A stretch of DNA of 17,689 bases, taken from positions 1-17,689 of the forward strand of contig JAUXII010000002.1 of assembly GCA_030621075.1 (NCBI GenBank), written 5' to 3'. The stretch's first letter is position 1, and the number at the start of each line of letters is the position of its first letter. The translations under genes were made by a program, and so were the position numbers. Below, one piece after another: positions 8,186-15,290 of the stretch. The DNA is from Lentimicrobiaceae bacterium (lineage in GTDB: Bacteria; Bacteroidota; Bacteroidia; Bacteroidales; JAGONC01). The notes under the pieces were generated by a model. That model worked only from the letters and a program-made list of their open reading frames with translations. It was not told the DNA's origin and searched no databases.

Positions 8186-8443
8186 ATGAATATAAAAAAG
8201 AACATAGCCTTAAGTGATTCAGGGTATCTTTTTAACCCCTCTTCCGGCGAATCTTTTGTTGTCAATCCAATTGGGATTGAAATAATCGACTTAATAAAAC
8301 AAGGTAAGCCATTCAGTGATATTTCAAAAAATCTGCTTCAGAAGTACAATACCGATGAAGCTACTTTGGAAAAAGATTATTTTGACTTCCTGAACATGCT
8401 TAGGGTTAATCAGTTAGTAAGTGATGAAGAAAAAAACAATTAA
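8186..8443 (+). CDS. PqqD-like protein (stand-alone RiPP recognition element candidate)
   Basis: An 85-residue cytosolic protein of the PqqD family. These winged-helix-like RiPP recognition elements (RREs) bind the leader part of a ribosomal peptide or protein and present it to modifying enzymes. The order of elements fits: two beta strands (IALSDSGYLFNPSSGESFVVN), the helix start NPIGIEIIDLIKQGKPFSDISKNLLQKY, and a final helix (ATLEKDYFDFLNMLRVNQLVS). LFN/FVVNPIG in the strand-turn-helix region is the family's best-kept part. It overlaps the following ATP-grasp gene by 20 bp, which suggests coupled translation. There is no PqqA, PqqE or radical-SAM neighbour, so it is not a PQQ pathway gene. 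The partner substrate is unknown. See the leader-like N-terminus of the decarboxylase two genes on. Confidence 0.8.
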   Translation: MNIKKNIALSDSGYLFNPSSGESFVVNPIGIEIIDLIKQGKPFSDISKNLLQKYNTDEATLEKDYFDFLNMLRVNQLVSDEEKNN

Positions 8444-9467
8444 TATTGCCATATCGGGGTTAAACGCCATTGACAGCCCGGGGCCTGGGATGGCTGTTGC
8501 AAGAGGACTTCGGGAAGCTAAATCGTTAGATGTAAGAATTATTGGCCTGGCTTATGACACGCTTGAACCAATGATCTATATGCCTCAATTTATTGACAAA
8601 ACCTACCAGCTACCCTATCCTTCAGCCGGAACCGATGCCATTCTATCTCGAATTGAATACATTCATGCAAAGGAAAATCTGGATATAATCATACCTAACT
8701 TCGACGCAGAATTATATTCTTTTATGAAGCTGGAAGATACGCTGAAAAAGATGGGGATCAGAATGTTTCTTCCGACTTTCGAACAGTTTGAAGAACGGCA
8801 TAAAATCAATCTTTCCAAATTTGGGGAAAAATATAATATTACGGTACCATCAAATTTAGGTATATATGATACAAATGAAATTCCAGCGGAATCTGAACTT
8901 ACATTTCCGCTTGTTGTTAAAGGAAAATGGTATGACGCTTACATTGCGTATAATAAAGATCAGGTAAAAACATATTTCAATAAGATCAGTGCCAAGTGGG
9001 GCTTGCCAATTATATTACAAGAATTTATTCATGGCTCGGAATACAATGTTACCGGCCTTGGTGATGGAAAAGGTAACACCATAGCAGCTGTGCCTATGCG
9101 TAAGCAATACATCACTGACAAAGGCAAGGCATGGGCAGGTATTTCAATAGATGAGCCCGAATTGCTCGAGCTTACCCATAAGTTTATAAGCGCAACAAAA
9201 TGGCGTGGTGGTTTTGAGCTTGAATTGATGAAAAACCAGGACAATAAATATTATCTCCTTGAAATTAACCCCAGAATACCTGCATGGGCTTATCTTTCTG
9301 TGGGAGTGGGGCAAAATATTCCCGAAGCTCTTGTTAAACTTGCGTTGGGAGAAAAAGTAACTCCTTATACCAGGTATGATGTTGGAAAATTTTTCATCCG
9401 CTACTCCATGGATATGATCGTTGACAGGGAAAAGTTTGAAAGACTTTCAATTGACGGGGAATTATAA
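8424..9467 (+). CDS. ATP-grasp carboxylate-amine ligase
   Basis: A 347-residue enzyme of the ATP-grasp superfamily, which activates a carboxylate as acyl-phosphate and joins it to an amine or other nucleophile. The N-terminal third is a Rossmann-like pre-ATP-grasp domain (INIAISGLNAIDSPGPGMAVARGLREAKSLDVRIIGL) like that of CarB/PylC-type ligases. ATP-binding parts follow: PLVVKGKWYDA with K166, the acidic hinge ILQEFIHGSEYNVTGL, and the metal-binding E280-I-N-P-R284 in YYLLEINPRIPAWAYL. I chose the ATG at 8424 over the GTG one codon earlier; either start overlaps the PqqD-like gene. The substrate cannot be told. With a PqqD-like protein before and an amino-acid decarboxylase after, ligation of an amino acid or amine to a peptide, protein or small molecule is plausible. 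Confidence 0.85.
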   Translation: MKKKTINIAISGLNAIDSPGPGMAVARGLREAKSLDVRIIGLAYDTLEPMIYMPQFIDKTYQLPYPSAGTDAILSRIEYIHAKENLDIIIPNFDAELYSFMKLEDTLKKMGIRMFLPTFEQFEERHKINLSKFGEKYNITVPSNLGIYDTNEIPAESELTFPLVVKGKWYDAYIAYNKDQVKTYFNKISAKWGLPIILQEFIHGSEYNVTGLGDGKGNTIAAVPMRKQYITDKGKAWAGISIDEPELLELTHKFISATKWRGGFELELMKNQDNKYYLLEINPRIPAWAYLSVGVGQNIPEALVKLALGEKVTPYTRYDVGKFFIRYSMDMIVDREKFERLSIDGEL

Positions 9468-9532
9468 AAACGAATAACGAGCACATAGCAACAATTTTAT
9501 TGGAAATTACAAATAATAATAAATTCAGAATA

Positions 9533-10888
9533 ATGGAAAAACTCAGATATGAAAGGCCAACCTTAAAAAAATTGGAAGCCGGTATGCCTGGCAAATTTGG
9601 AATGCCAACCTCGTTACAACCAACAACACATATTGATGGTGTTGCAGTGAAAGAACTAATCGACGAATACGGATCACCACTGTTTGTGCTTTCTGAACAA
9701 ACGATCCGTTCAACTTTCCGGAAAGCAAAAAAAGCTTTTTCAACGAGATATCCCAAGGTGCAATTTGCATGGTCGTACAAAACCAACTATTTAAGCGCCA
9801 TCTGTAATGTTTTTCATCAGGAAGGATCATGGGCAGAGGTTGTATCGGGTTTCGAGTACGATAAAGCAATACAACATGGTGTACCTGGAGAAAAAATTAT
9901 TTTCAACGGACCTGACAAAACAGAAAAAGACCTGGCAAAAGCTATGCAGAACAACTCATTGATTCACATTGATGATCTTGATGAGTTATATACAATAATA
10001 GAGCTGAGCGATAAATTGAATGTCAAACCAAAGGTTGCCATCCGGGTGAATATGGATACAGGAATACAGCCTATGTGGGACCGGTTCGGTTTTAATTTTG
10101 AGAATGGCCAGGCATGGGATGCGTTGAACAAGATCATGCATACAAACAAAATGGACCTTGTTGGCCTTCATACCCATATTGGCACTTTTATGTTGAGCGC
10201 TAATGCCTATGGGGTGGCAGCCGGTAAGCTGGCTGAACTGGCTATCGGGTTAAAACAGAAATTCAACCACGAGATTAAATATATTGACATGGGCGGGGGA
10301 TTTGCATCAAAAAATACACTGAAAGGTGTACTTCTACCCGGCTATGACGTAAGTCCAACATTTGACGATTACGCCGAAGCTATCTCTACTGCGTTGTTAA
10401 ATGCCAATTTCCAGCAAGATCACCTCCCATTGCTGATACTTGAGACAGGGAGAGCTTTGATAGATGAAGCTGGCAGCCTGCTCGGAACTGTAATTGCAAA
10501 TAAACGCTTGTCGCAGGGAAAACGGACAACCATCGTTGATGTAGGTGTGAATTTACTCTTTACATCTTTCTGGTATGAACATAAAGTGACGCCCGCACAA
10601 CCATTTTCTCAATATACAGAAGAAACTACCCTGTATGGGCCTCTTTGTATGAATATTGATGTTTTGCGTGAAAACATAAACCTTCCTTTACTAAACAAAG
10701 GCGATCATATTGTTGTGCATCATGTTGGGGCATACAATATGACACAGTGGATGCAATTCATCACATTACGCCCCAAGGTGGTTATTATTGATATGGAAGG
10801 GGAAACTCATGTGATACGTGAAAATGAAACCCAGGAATCTATCACCTCTTTCGAGAAGATGCCGGAATATTTACGTAAATTTGACTGA
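9533..10888 (+). CDS. Fold-type III PLP-dependent amino-acid decarboxylase with leader-like N-terminal extension
   Basis: A 451-residue member of the diaminopimelate/ornithine/arginine decarboxylase family (alanine-racemase-like barrel). The catalytic parts are intact: Schiff-base lysine K83 in FAWSYKTNYL, H215 in THIGT, the phosphate-binding G254-G256 (MGGGFASKN), E304-T-G-R307, the active-site cysteine C372 in GPLCMNIDVL, and Y401 in HHVGAYNMTQW. The core aligns from about residue 35 (IDGVAVKELIDEYGSPLFVLSEQ). The first ~34 residues are an extension beginning MEKLRYERPTLKKLEAG, with a YxxPxL motif at Y6/P9/L11. An upstream TTG (9500) would add 11 residues; I prefer the ATG because the YxxPxL then sits at the very N-terminus. 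It lies 65 bp after the ATP-grasp gene, probably in the same operon. The true amino-acid substrate is not readable from sequence. Confidence 0.88.
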   Translation: MEKLRYERPTLKKLEAGMPGKFGMPTSLQPTTHIDGVAVKELIDEYGSPLFVLSEQTIRSTFRKAKKAFSTRYPKVQFAWSYKTNYLSAICNVFHQEGSWAEVVSGFEYDKAIQHGVPGEKIIFNGPDKTEKDLAKAMQNNSLIHIDDLDELYTIIELSDKLNVKPKVAIRVNMDTGIQPMWDRFGFNFENGQAWDALNKIMHTNKMDLVGLHTHIGTFMLSANAYGVAAGKLAELAIGLKQKFNHEIKYIDMGGGFASKNTLKGVLLPGYDVSPTFDDYAEAISTALLNANFQQDHLPLLILETGRALIDEAGSLLGTVIANKRLSQGKRTTIVDVGVNLLFTSFWYEHKVTPAQPFSQYTEETTLYGPLCMNIDVLRENINLPLLNKGDHIVVHHVGAYNMTQWMQFITLRPKVVIIDMEGETHVIRENETQESITSFEKMPEYLRKFD

Positions 10889-10945
10889 TTTTGTGTTGCC
10901 AGGTGTTTTCAAAGTGGATGTCTCAAAAGTCATTTTTTTTTGGTC

Positions 10946-11042
10946 CTCACAGATTTCACAGATTTTCACAGATAACCTAGCAAGCTTAATTACAGCTATT
11001 TGCCATCAATATTAATCTGTGTATATCAGTGAAATCTGTGAG
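10946..11042. repeat. CACAGATT inverted repeat before the urea-transporter gene
   Basis: Two 28-bp arms, 10946-10973 and 11015-11042, are reverse complements at 25 of 28 positions; the outer 14 bp (CTCACAGATTTCAC / GTGAAATCTGTGAG) are perfect. The 41-nt loop has no gene. The left arm is itself a tandem of TTTCACAGAT-like units. Similar CACAGATT strings recur as intergenic repeats in many bacterial genomes (from memory). It overlaps a possible GTG start (11029) of the next gene, which argues for a start further downstream. Confidence 0.85.
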
Positions 11043-11073
11043 AAATAAATCTTTTAAGACACCCTCATTAAAG

Positions 11074-13281
11074 ATGAACTGCATGAATAGACTAAAGACT
11101 GTTTCTATACCATTTCTTACAAGCATCCTGAGCAGTTACTCACAAATATTCTTCTCGAACAACAGGTTATTCGCGATTATTCTTCTGATTGTTTCATTCT
11201 TTGATTTTTACGCAGGGTTAAGCGGTGTGATTGCAGTTCTGATAACCAATGGAGCAGCCAGTCTGATCGGTTTTAACAAAAAAAATATCACTGCCGGGTT
11301 CTATGGGTTTAATAGCTTATTGGTTGGATTGGGAATTGGTATAACATATCAATTTACAATTGAATTTTTTATCCTGTTGATCTTCGCATCGTTATTAACT
11401 TTATTACTTACCGTTATGCTCGAAGGCGTAATCGGAAAATACGGGCTGCCCTTCTTAAGCGTCTCATTCCTATTAGGAATATGGATGGTCATGCTTGCTG
11501 CCAGGGAATTTTCTTCTCTTGCAATTAGCGAGAGGGGTGTGTTTACGATGAATGAAATGTATACGCTGGGAGGTATCAGCCTTGTTCGAATATACAACTG
11601 GTTTACGAATCTTAACCTGCATGAATCTGTTGTCTTCTATTTCAGGTCGCTTGGGGCCATCTTTTTTCAATACCATCTGTTTGCCGGTGTGTTAATAGCT
11701 ATCGGGATTCTTATTTATTCGAGGATTGCTTTTGTTCTTTCTTTAATAGGATTTTATGCGGCCTACCTCTTCTATCAGCTACTTGGAGCCGACATTTACA
11801 CCATAGGTTATACATATATTGGTTTTAACTTTATTCTTACTGCTATTGCAGTTGGTGGGTTATTTATCATCCCTTCTAAGTATTCATTCCTTTGGGTACT
11901 ACTGCTTACACCTTTGATTGCTGTAATAACAACCAGTACCGGCATACTCCTTTCAATTTTCCAGCTTTCGGTTCTCTCACTTCCATTTAATATAATCGTT
12001 CTTCTTTTTCTTTATATTTTGAAATTTCGTGAACGAGGGCATATGAAGCCTGAAGTCGTTGGCGCTCAACAATACTCACCGGAAAAGAATTTATATACCC
12101 AACAGAATTACCTGAATCGTTTTAATCCTTCCTTCCCTGTTCATCTATCTTTGCCTTTTTGGGGGAATTATATAGTAACACAGGGACATAACGGGGAATA
12201 TTCCCATCAGGGGGACTGGAAAAATGCATGGGACTTTGAAATTGTGGATGAAAAAGGTAATACATTCAAAAATGAAGGTAGTTTCAGGGAAGATTACTAT
12301 TGTTTTAATAAGCCTGTTCTGGCACCTGCCGATGGATGGGTTGAAGATATACACAACGGTATTGATGACAACGAAATCGGGGAAATAAACCTGGACCAAA
12401 ACTGGGGAAATACCATTATCATCAAACATGATAAACAACTTTTTTCTAAGATCAGCCATATAAAAAAGGGTTCTTTTAAGGTTGAGAAAGGAAGCTATGT
12501 CAAAAAAGGAAATATTCTGGCATATTGTGGAAATTCAGGCCGCTCCCAGGTTCCACATATTCATTTCCAGGTTCAGAAAGAAGCATTTATCGGCTCATCT
12601 ACTATCGACTACCCATTTGCAACCTATATACTGGAAAAAAATAATTGTATTGAACTAAAATCCTTTGATCGGCCTGAAAAAGATGAAATCGTATCCAATA
12701 TTGTAAAAAACGAGGCATTGGAAAAGGCTTTTCATTTTATTCCGGGACAGAAAATCAACATTCAACTCATTTCAAATGAAAGGAAAGAGGAAGAAATTAC
12801 CTGGTCGGTACATGTCGATCTTTATAACAACACCTATCTCCTTTGCAAAAAAAGTAATGCCAAGGCCTATTTCCGTGATACAGGTGATATTTTTTACTTT
12901 ACGCACTTTGAAGGAAATAAAAACAGCCTTTTGTTCTATTTCTATCTTGGAGCATATAAAGTACCAAAGGGGACCTATAAAAATATGACCATTGAAGATC
13001 ATTATCCCCTTAGTGCCCTGAATAACCCTATTTTAATATGGTTACAGGACTTTTTGGCTCCTTTCTATATATTTTTAGACACAAAATTTACATTATCTTT
13101 TGAAAGCATCAATGAGACACTGTCCGGTTCAGAAATTAAGTTTCTTTCAAATGCTCAGGTTTTTTCGGGAAAAAGGGTAAACAAAGAAATTCGTTTTGAA
13201 TTTCTGATAAAAAATAATACCATTGAAAGTTTCACTATTTTTGAAAAAGACAAACATATCCTGGTTCGATGGGCAGAATAA
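11074..13281 (+). CDS. Urea transporter fused to an M23 (LytM-type) peptidase domain
   Basis: A 735-residue two-part membrane protein. Residues ~15-325 are about ten membrane segments of the channel-type urea transporter (UT) family. The opening FLTSILSSYSQIFFSNNRLFAIILLIVSFFDFYAGLSGVIAVLITN and the second-half repeat GAIFFQYHLFAGVLIAIGILIYSRIAF are typical. The soluble part (about 345-540) is an M23-like metallopeptidase. Its zinc ligands are H378 (SHQGDW), D387 (NAWDFEI) and H497 in the PHIHFQV motif, with H495 as catalytic partner. GNTIIIKHDKQLFSKISHIKKGSFKVEKGSYVKKGNILAYCGNSGRS is the standard LytM core between them. A C-terminal beta-rich part of ~190 residues is unassigned. I start at the ATG at 11074 (another lies at 11083) because the longer GTG start at 11029 lies inside an inverted repeat. 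The stop overlaps the next gene by 13 bp. Confidence 0.88.
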   Translation: MNCMNRLKTVSIPFLTSILSSYSQIFFSNNRLFAIILLIVSFFDFYAGLSGVIAVLITNGAASLIGFNKKNITAGFYGFNSLLVGLGIGITYQFTIEFFILLIFASLLTLLLTVMLEGVIGKYGLPFLSVSFLLGIWMVMLAAREFSSLAISERGVFTMNEMYTLGGISLVRIYNWFTNLNLHESVVFYFRSLGAIFFQYHLFAGVLIAIGILIYSRIAFVLSLIGFYAAYLFYQLLGADIYTIGYTYIGFNFILTAIAVGGLFIIPSKYSFLWVLLLTPLIAVITTSTGILLSIFQLSVLSLPFNIIVLLFLYILKFRERGHMKPEVVGAQQYSPEKNLYTQQNYLNRFNPSFPVHLSLPFWGNYIVTQGHNGEYSHQGDWKNAWDFEIVDEKGNTFKNEGSFREDYYCFNKPVLAPADGWVEDIHNGIDDNEIGEINLDQNWGNTIIIKHDKQLFSKISHIKKGSFKVEKGSYVKKGNILAYCGNSGRSQVPHIHFQVQKEAFIGSSTIDYPFATYILEKNNCIELKSFDRPEKDEIVSNIVKNEALEKAFHFIPGQKINIQLISNERKEEEITWSVHVDLYNNTYLLCKKSNAKAYFRDTGDIFYFTHFEGNKNSLLFYFYLGAYKVPKGTYKNMTIEDHYPLSALNNPILIWLQDFLAPFYIFLDTKFTLSFESINETLSGSEIKFLSNAQVFSGKRVNKEIRFEFLIKNNTIESFTIFEKDKHILVRWAE

Positions 13282-14618
13282 CAGCTATAATTTTTTTTTG
13301 GATGATTATTATATCTGTCTCTGCAGATACCATACCTGATTTCATCACTGTAAATAATAATACCTATGAATTATATCAAAAGCAGGAATGGAAATCATTA
13401 ATCCGGGCAGGAAAAAGTGCTGTAAAAATGGGGTACAATTATTATTACCTGCGCATGCGGCTGGGCATTGCATATTTTGAAGAGCAGAAATACCTTTTTG
13501 CCATTGATCATTTTAATAAAGCAATGGAACTGAACTCAAACGATCCTGTCGTGTTAGAATATCTCTATTATTCCTATATAGAGATGAATCGTTCAGACGA
13601 TGCTGAAAAAATATTTGAACAACTTCCTTCATTCATAAAAAAAAGAGTGAAACCGGAGGGAGCCAGGCCGGTTGAATCCCTGTTTCTGGAAACAGGGCCC
13701 ATAGTAAGCAATAATTATTCCCTTAATAAGGATATTGACCTTGATGGCCCTGAAAACATATATGGGGAGACGGTGTTTGAACGGAATGCTTATTATACAG
13801 GATTAGGCCTTGCGCACCGTTGGAATGCAAACATCAGGTCGTACTATGGATATATTAATTACCGGTCAGACCGTACAAAACAATTTATGCATTACGATAC
13901 CATAAGGACTCAGAATGATTATAATTATTATCAAAACCAATTTTATGTGAATACAAGTCTTCATTTTGCGGAAGTGTGGACATTAACTGCCGCCATGCAT
14001 TACCTGCATGGCTCTTTTTCAACATATTTTGCCACCTATGACCCGGATGATTACACAGTCAGCCTGACTTATGGCAAAGTCAAACTAAATAACTATGTGG
14101 CTTCCCTTGCCCTTGAAAAAAGCACCCACTTAATTACCATGGGGGTTTTTGGCACCTATTCGGAATTAAATGATGCCAATCAATTCCAGGCCGGATTCGC
14201 TCTAACATATTTTCCTTTTGGGAACCTCAATCTTTACCTGAATTCATGGCTTATAAATCACCTTCAGGATAGTAAAAACAGGACCATTTTTAATCAAATA
14301 ATTGGTGGCAGGGTAACTAATAAACTTTGGCTTGAGGGGTTTGTTACTTTTGGTGAACTATTAAATTACAATGAAAAAAACGGATACGTTATTTATAACA
14401 GCCCTGATAAAATTACTTTTAAATGGGGGACAAAGCTCTTTTTCCCAATTAATAATAGACTTATGGCCTCGTTTGAGTTTCATAATTTTATGAAAGAAGG
14501 ATCGTTTTTAACATACAAAAACTCAACTGAACCTGATGATTTGGAACCCAAGCCCTTTTATGAACCATACACATACCAAAATTATATTTTTATAGGAGAA
14601 TTAAGATGGAAATTATAA
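13269..14618 (+). CDS. Exported TPR protein with probable outer-membrane beta-barrel
   Basis: A 449-residue protein of unknown function. Residues 1-19 form a signal peptide (ITAIIFFWMIIISVSA, then DT). Residues ~30-125 are helical TPR-type repeats (YNYYYLRMRLGIAYFEEQKYLFAIDHFNKAMELNSNDPVVLEYLYYSYIEMNRSDDAEKIF). From about 135 to the end the sequence switches to alternating aromatic/polar strands (NAYYTGLGLAHRWNANIRSYYGYINYRSDR and so on) ending IFIGELRWKL. This is the pattern of an outer-membrane beta-barrel with a final strand rich in aromatic and hydrophobic residues. It overlaps the urea transporter/M23 gene by 13 bp and the next gene by 13 bp. Together they suggest one coupled operon and a shared envelope task. 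I do not recognise a named family. Confidence 0.7.
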   Translation: MGRITAIIFFWMIIISVSADTIPDFITVNNNTYELYQKQEWKSLIRAGKSAVKMGYNYYYLRMRLGIAYFEEQKYLFAIDHFNKAMELNSNDPVVLEYLYYSYIEMNRSDDAEKIFEQLPSFIKKRVKPEGARPVESLFLETGPIVSNNYSLNKDIDLDGPENIYGETVFERNAYYTGLGLAHRWNANIRSYYGYINYRSDRTKQFMHYDTIRTQNDYNYYQNQFYVNTSLHFAEVWTLTAAMHYLHGSFSTYFATYDPDDYTVSLTYGKVKLNNYVASLALEKSTHLITMGVFGTYSELNDANQFQAGFALTYFPFGNLNLYLNSWLINHLQDSKNRTIFNQIIGGRVTNKLWLEGFVTFGELLNYNEKNGYVIYNSPDKITFKWGTKLFFPINNRLMASFEFHNFMKEGSFLTYKNSTEPDDLEPKPFYEPYTYQNYIFIGELRWKL

Positions 14619-15241
14619 TAAGATACTCAAAAGCAATTCTGTTAACCCTTGTTTTTGTTTTATCCACTACGTGGACTACCATGGGGCAGGATTATAAAAG
14701 TATTCAGCAGGCTTTTTCGGAAAGTTATACACATGAATATGCCGGTGAATACACCAAAGCCGTTGAATCCCTGAAAAAAATATACGACGAAGGCTCATAT
14801 GAGATCAATTTACGATTAGGGTGGTTGATGTACCTTTCCGGCCTGTTTACCGAATCAACAACGTATTATCAAAAGGCACTTACACTGAAACCTTTATCCA
14901 TCGAAGTACGGCTGGGGTATGCATTCCCTGCCTCAGCACTTGGCAATTGGATTCATGTTATTAATCTTTATGAAGAAATACTGGAGATTGATCCTGAACA
15001 CTCATTAACAAATTACAGGTTGGGTTCAATTTATTATGGGAAAATGGATTATTCCGCGGCGATAAAATATTTTGAAAAAGTAGCTAATCACTACCCTTTC
15101 GACTACGATAACCTTATCATGTACGCCTGGACAAATTTTCAGTTGGGTAATTTTAGAGAAGCAAAGGTGCTTTTTAATAAAGCCCTGATGATCAGGCCTG
15201 ATGATGAATCTGCTTTGGAGGGGTTGAAACTTATTAAATAG
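14606..15241 (+). CDS. Secreted or periplasmic TPR protein
   Basis: A 211-residue protein. The N-terminus has a signal peptide (YSKAILLTLVFVLSTTWTTMGQ, cleavage near residue 28). The rest is about four to five TPR-like repeats (for example YEINLRLGWLMYLSGLFTESTTYYQKALTLKP, NYRLGSIYYGKMDYSAAIKYFEKVANHYP, LIMYAWTNFQLGNFREAKVLFNKALMIRP), which mediate protein-protein contacts. It starts inside the end of the previous gene (13-bp overlap) behind a good AGGAG Shine-Dalgarno at about 14595, unusual for this genome's mostly weak sites. As the last gene of the urea transporter/M23 operon it may be a scaffold for the other two products. That is inference. Confidence 0.75.
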   Translation: MEIIIRYSKAILLTLVFVLSTTWTTMGQDYKSIQQAFSESYTHEYAGEYTKAVESLKKIYDEGSYEINLRLGWLMYLSGLFTESTTYYQKALTLKPLSIEVRLGYAFPASALGNWIHVINLYEEILEIDPEHSLTNYRLGSIYYGKMDYSAAIKYFEKVANHYPFDYDNLIMYAWTNFQLGNFREAKVLFNKALMIRPDDESALEGLKLIK

Positions 15242-15290
15242 GTGTCCGTATCAAAGATGATCAGCAAATCACATAATAACCTGCTCTGTT

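Noticed and set aside
8186..8443. PQQ biosynthesis gene pqqD
   Set aside because: No PqqA, PqqC or PqqE homologue is near; the neighbours are an ATP-grasp enzyme and a decarboxylase.
9500..9532. TTG start adding 11 residues (MEITNNNKFRI) to the decarboxylase
   Set aside because: An ATG follows at 9533, the added residues are AT-rich filler, and the family core does not need them.
9533..10888. Assignment as lysA (diaminopimelate decarboxylase)
   Set aside because: The fold and PLP residues fit the wider family, but the N-terminal extension and neighbours are not those of lysine synthesis, and substrate residues cannot be settled by eye.
15258..15290. An ATG-type start further upstream for ispG
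   Set aside because: An in-frame stop at 15258-15260 and no ATG or GTG between it and the TTG at 15291.
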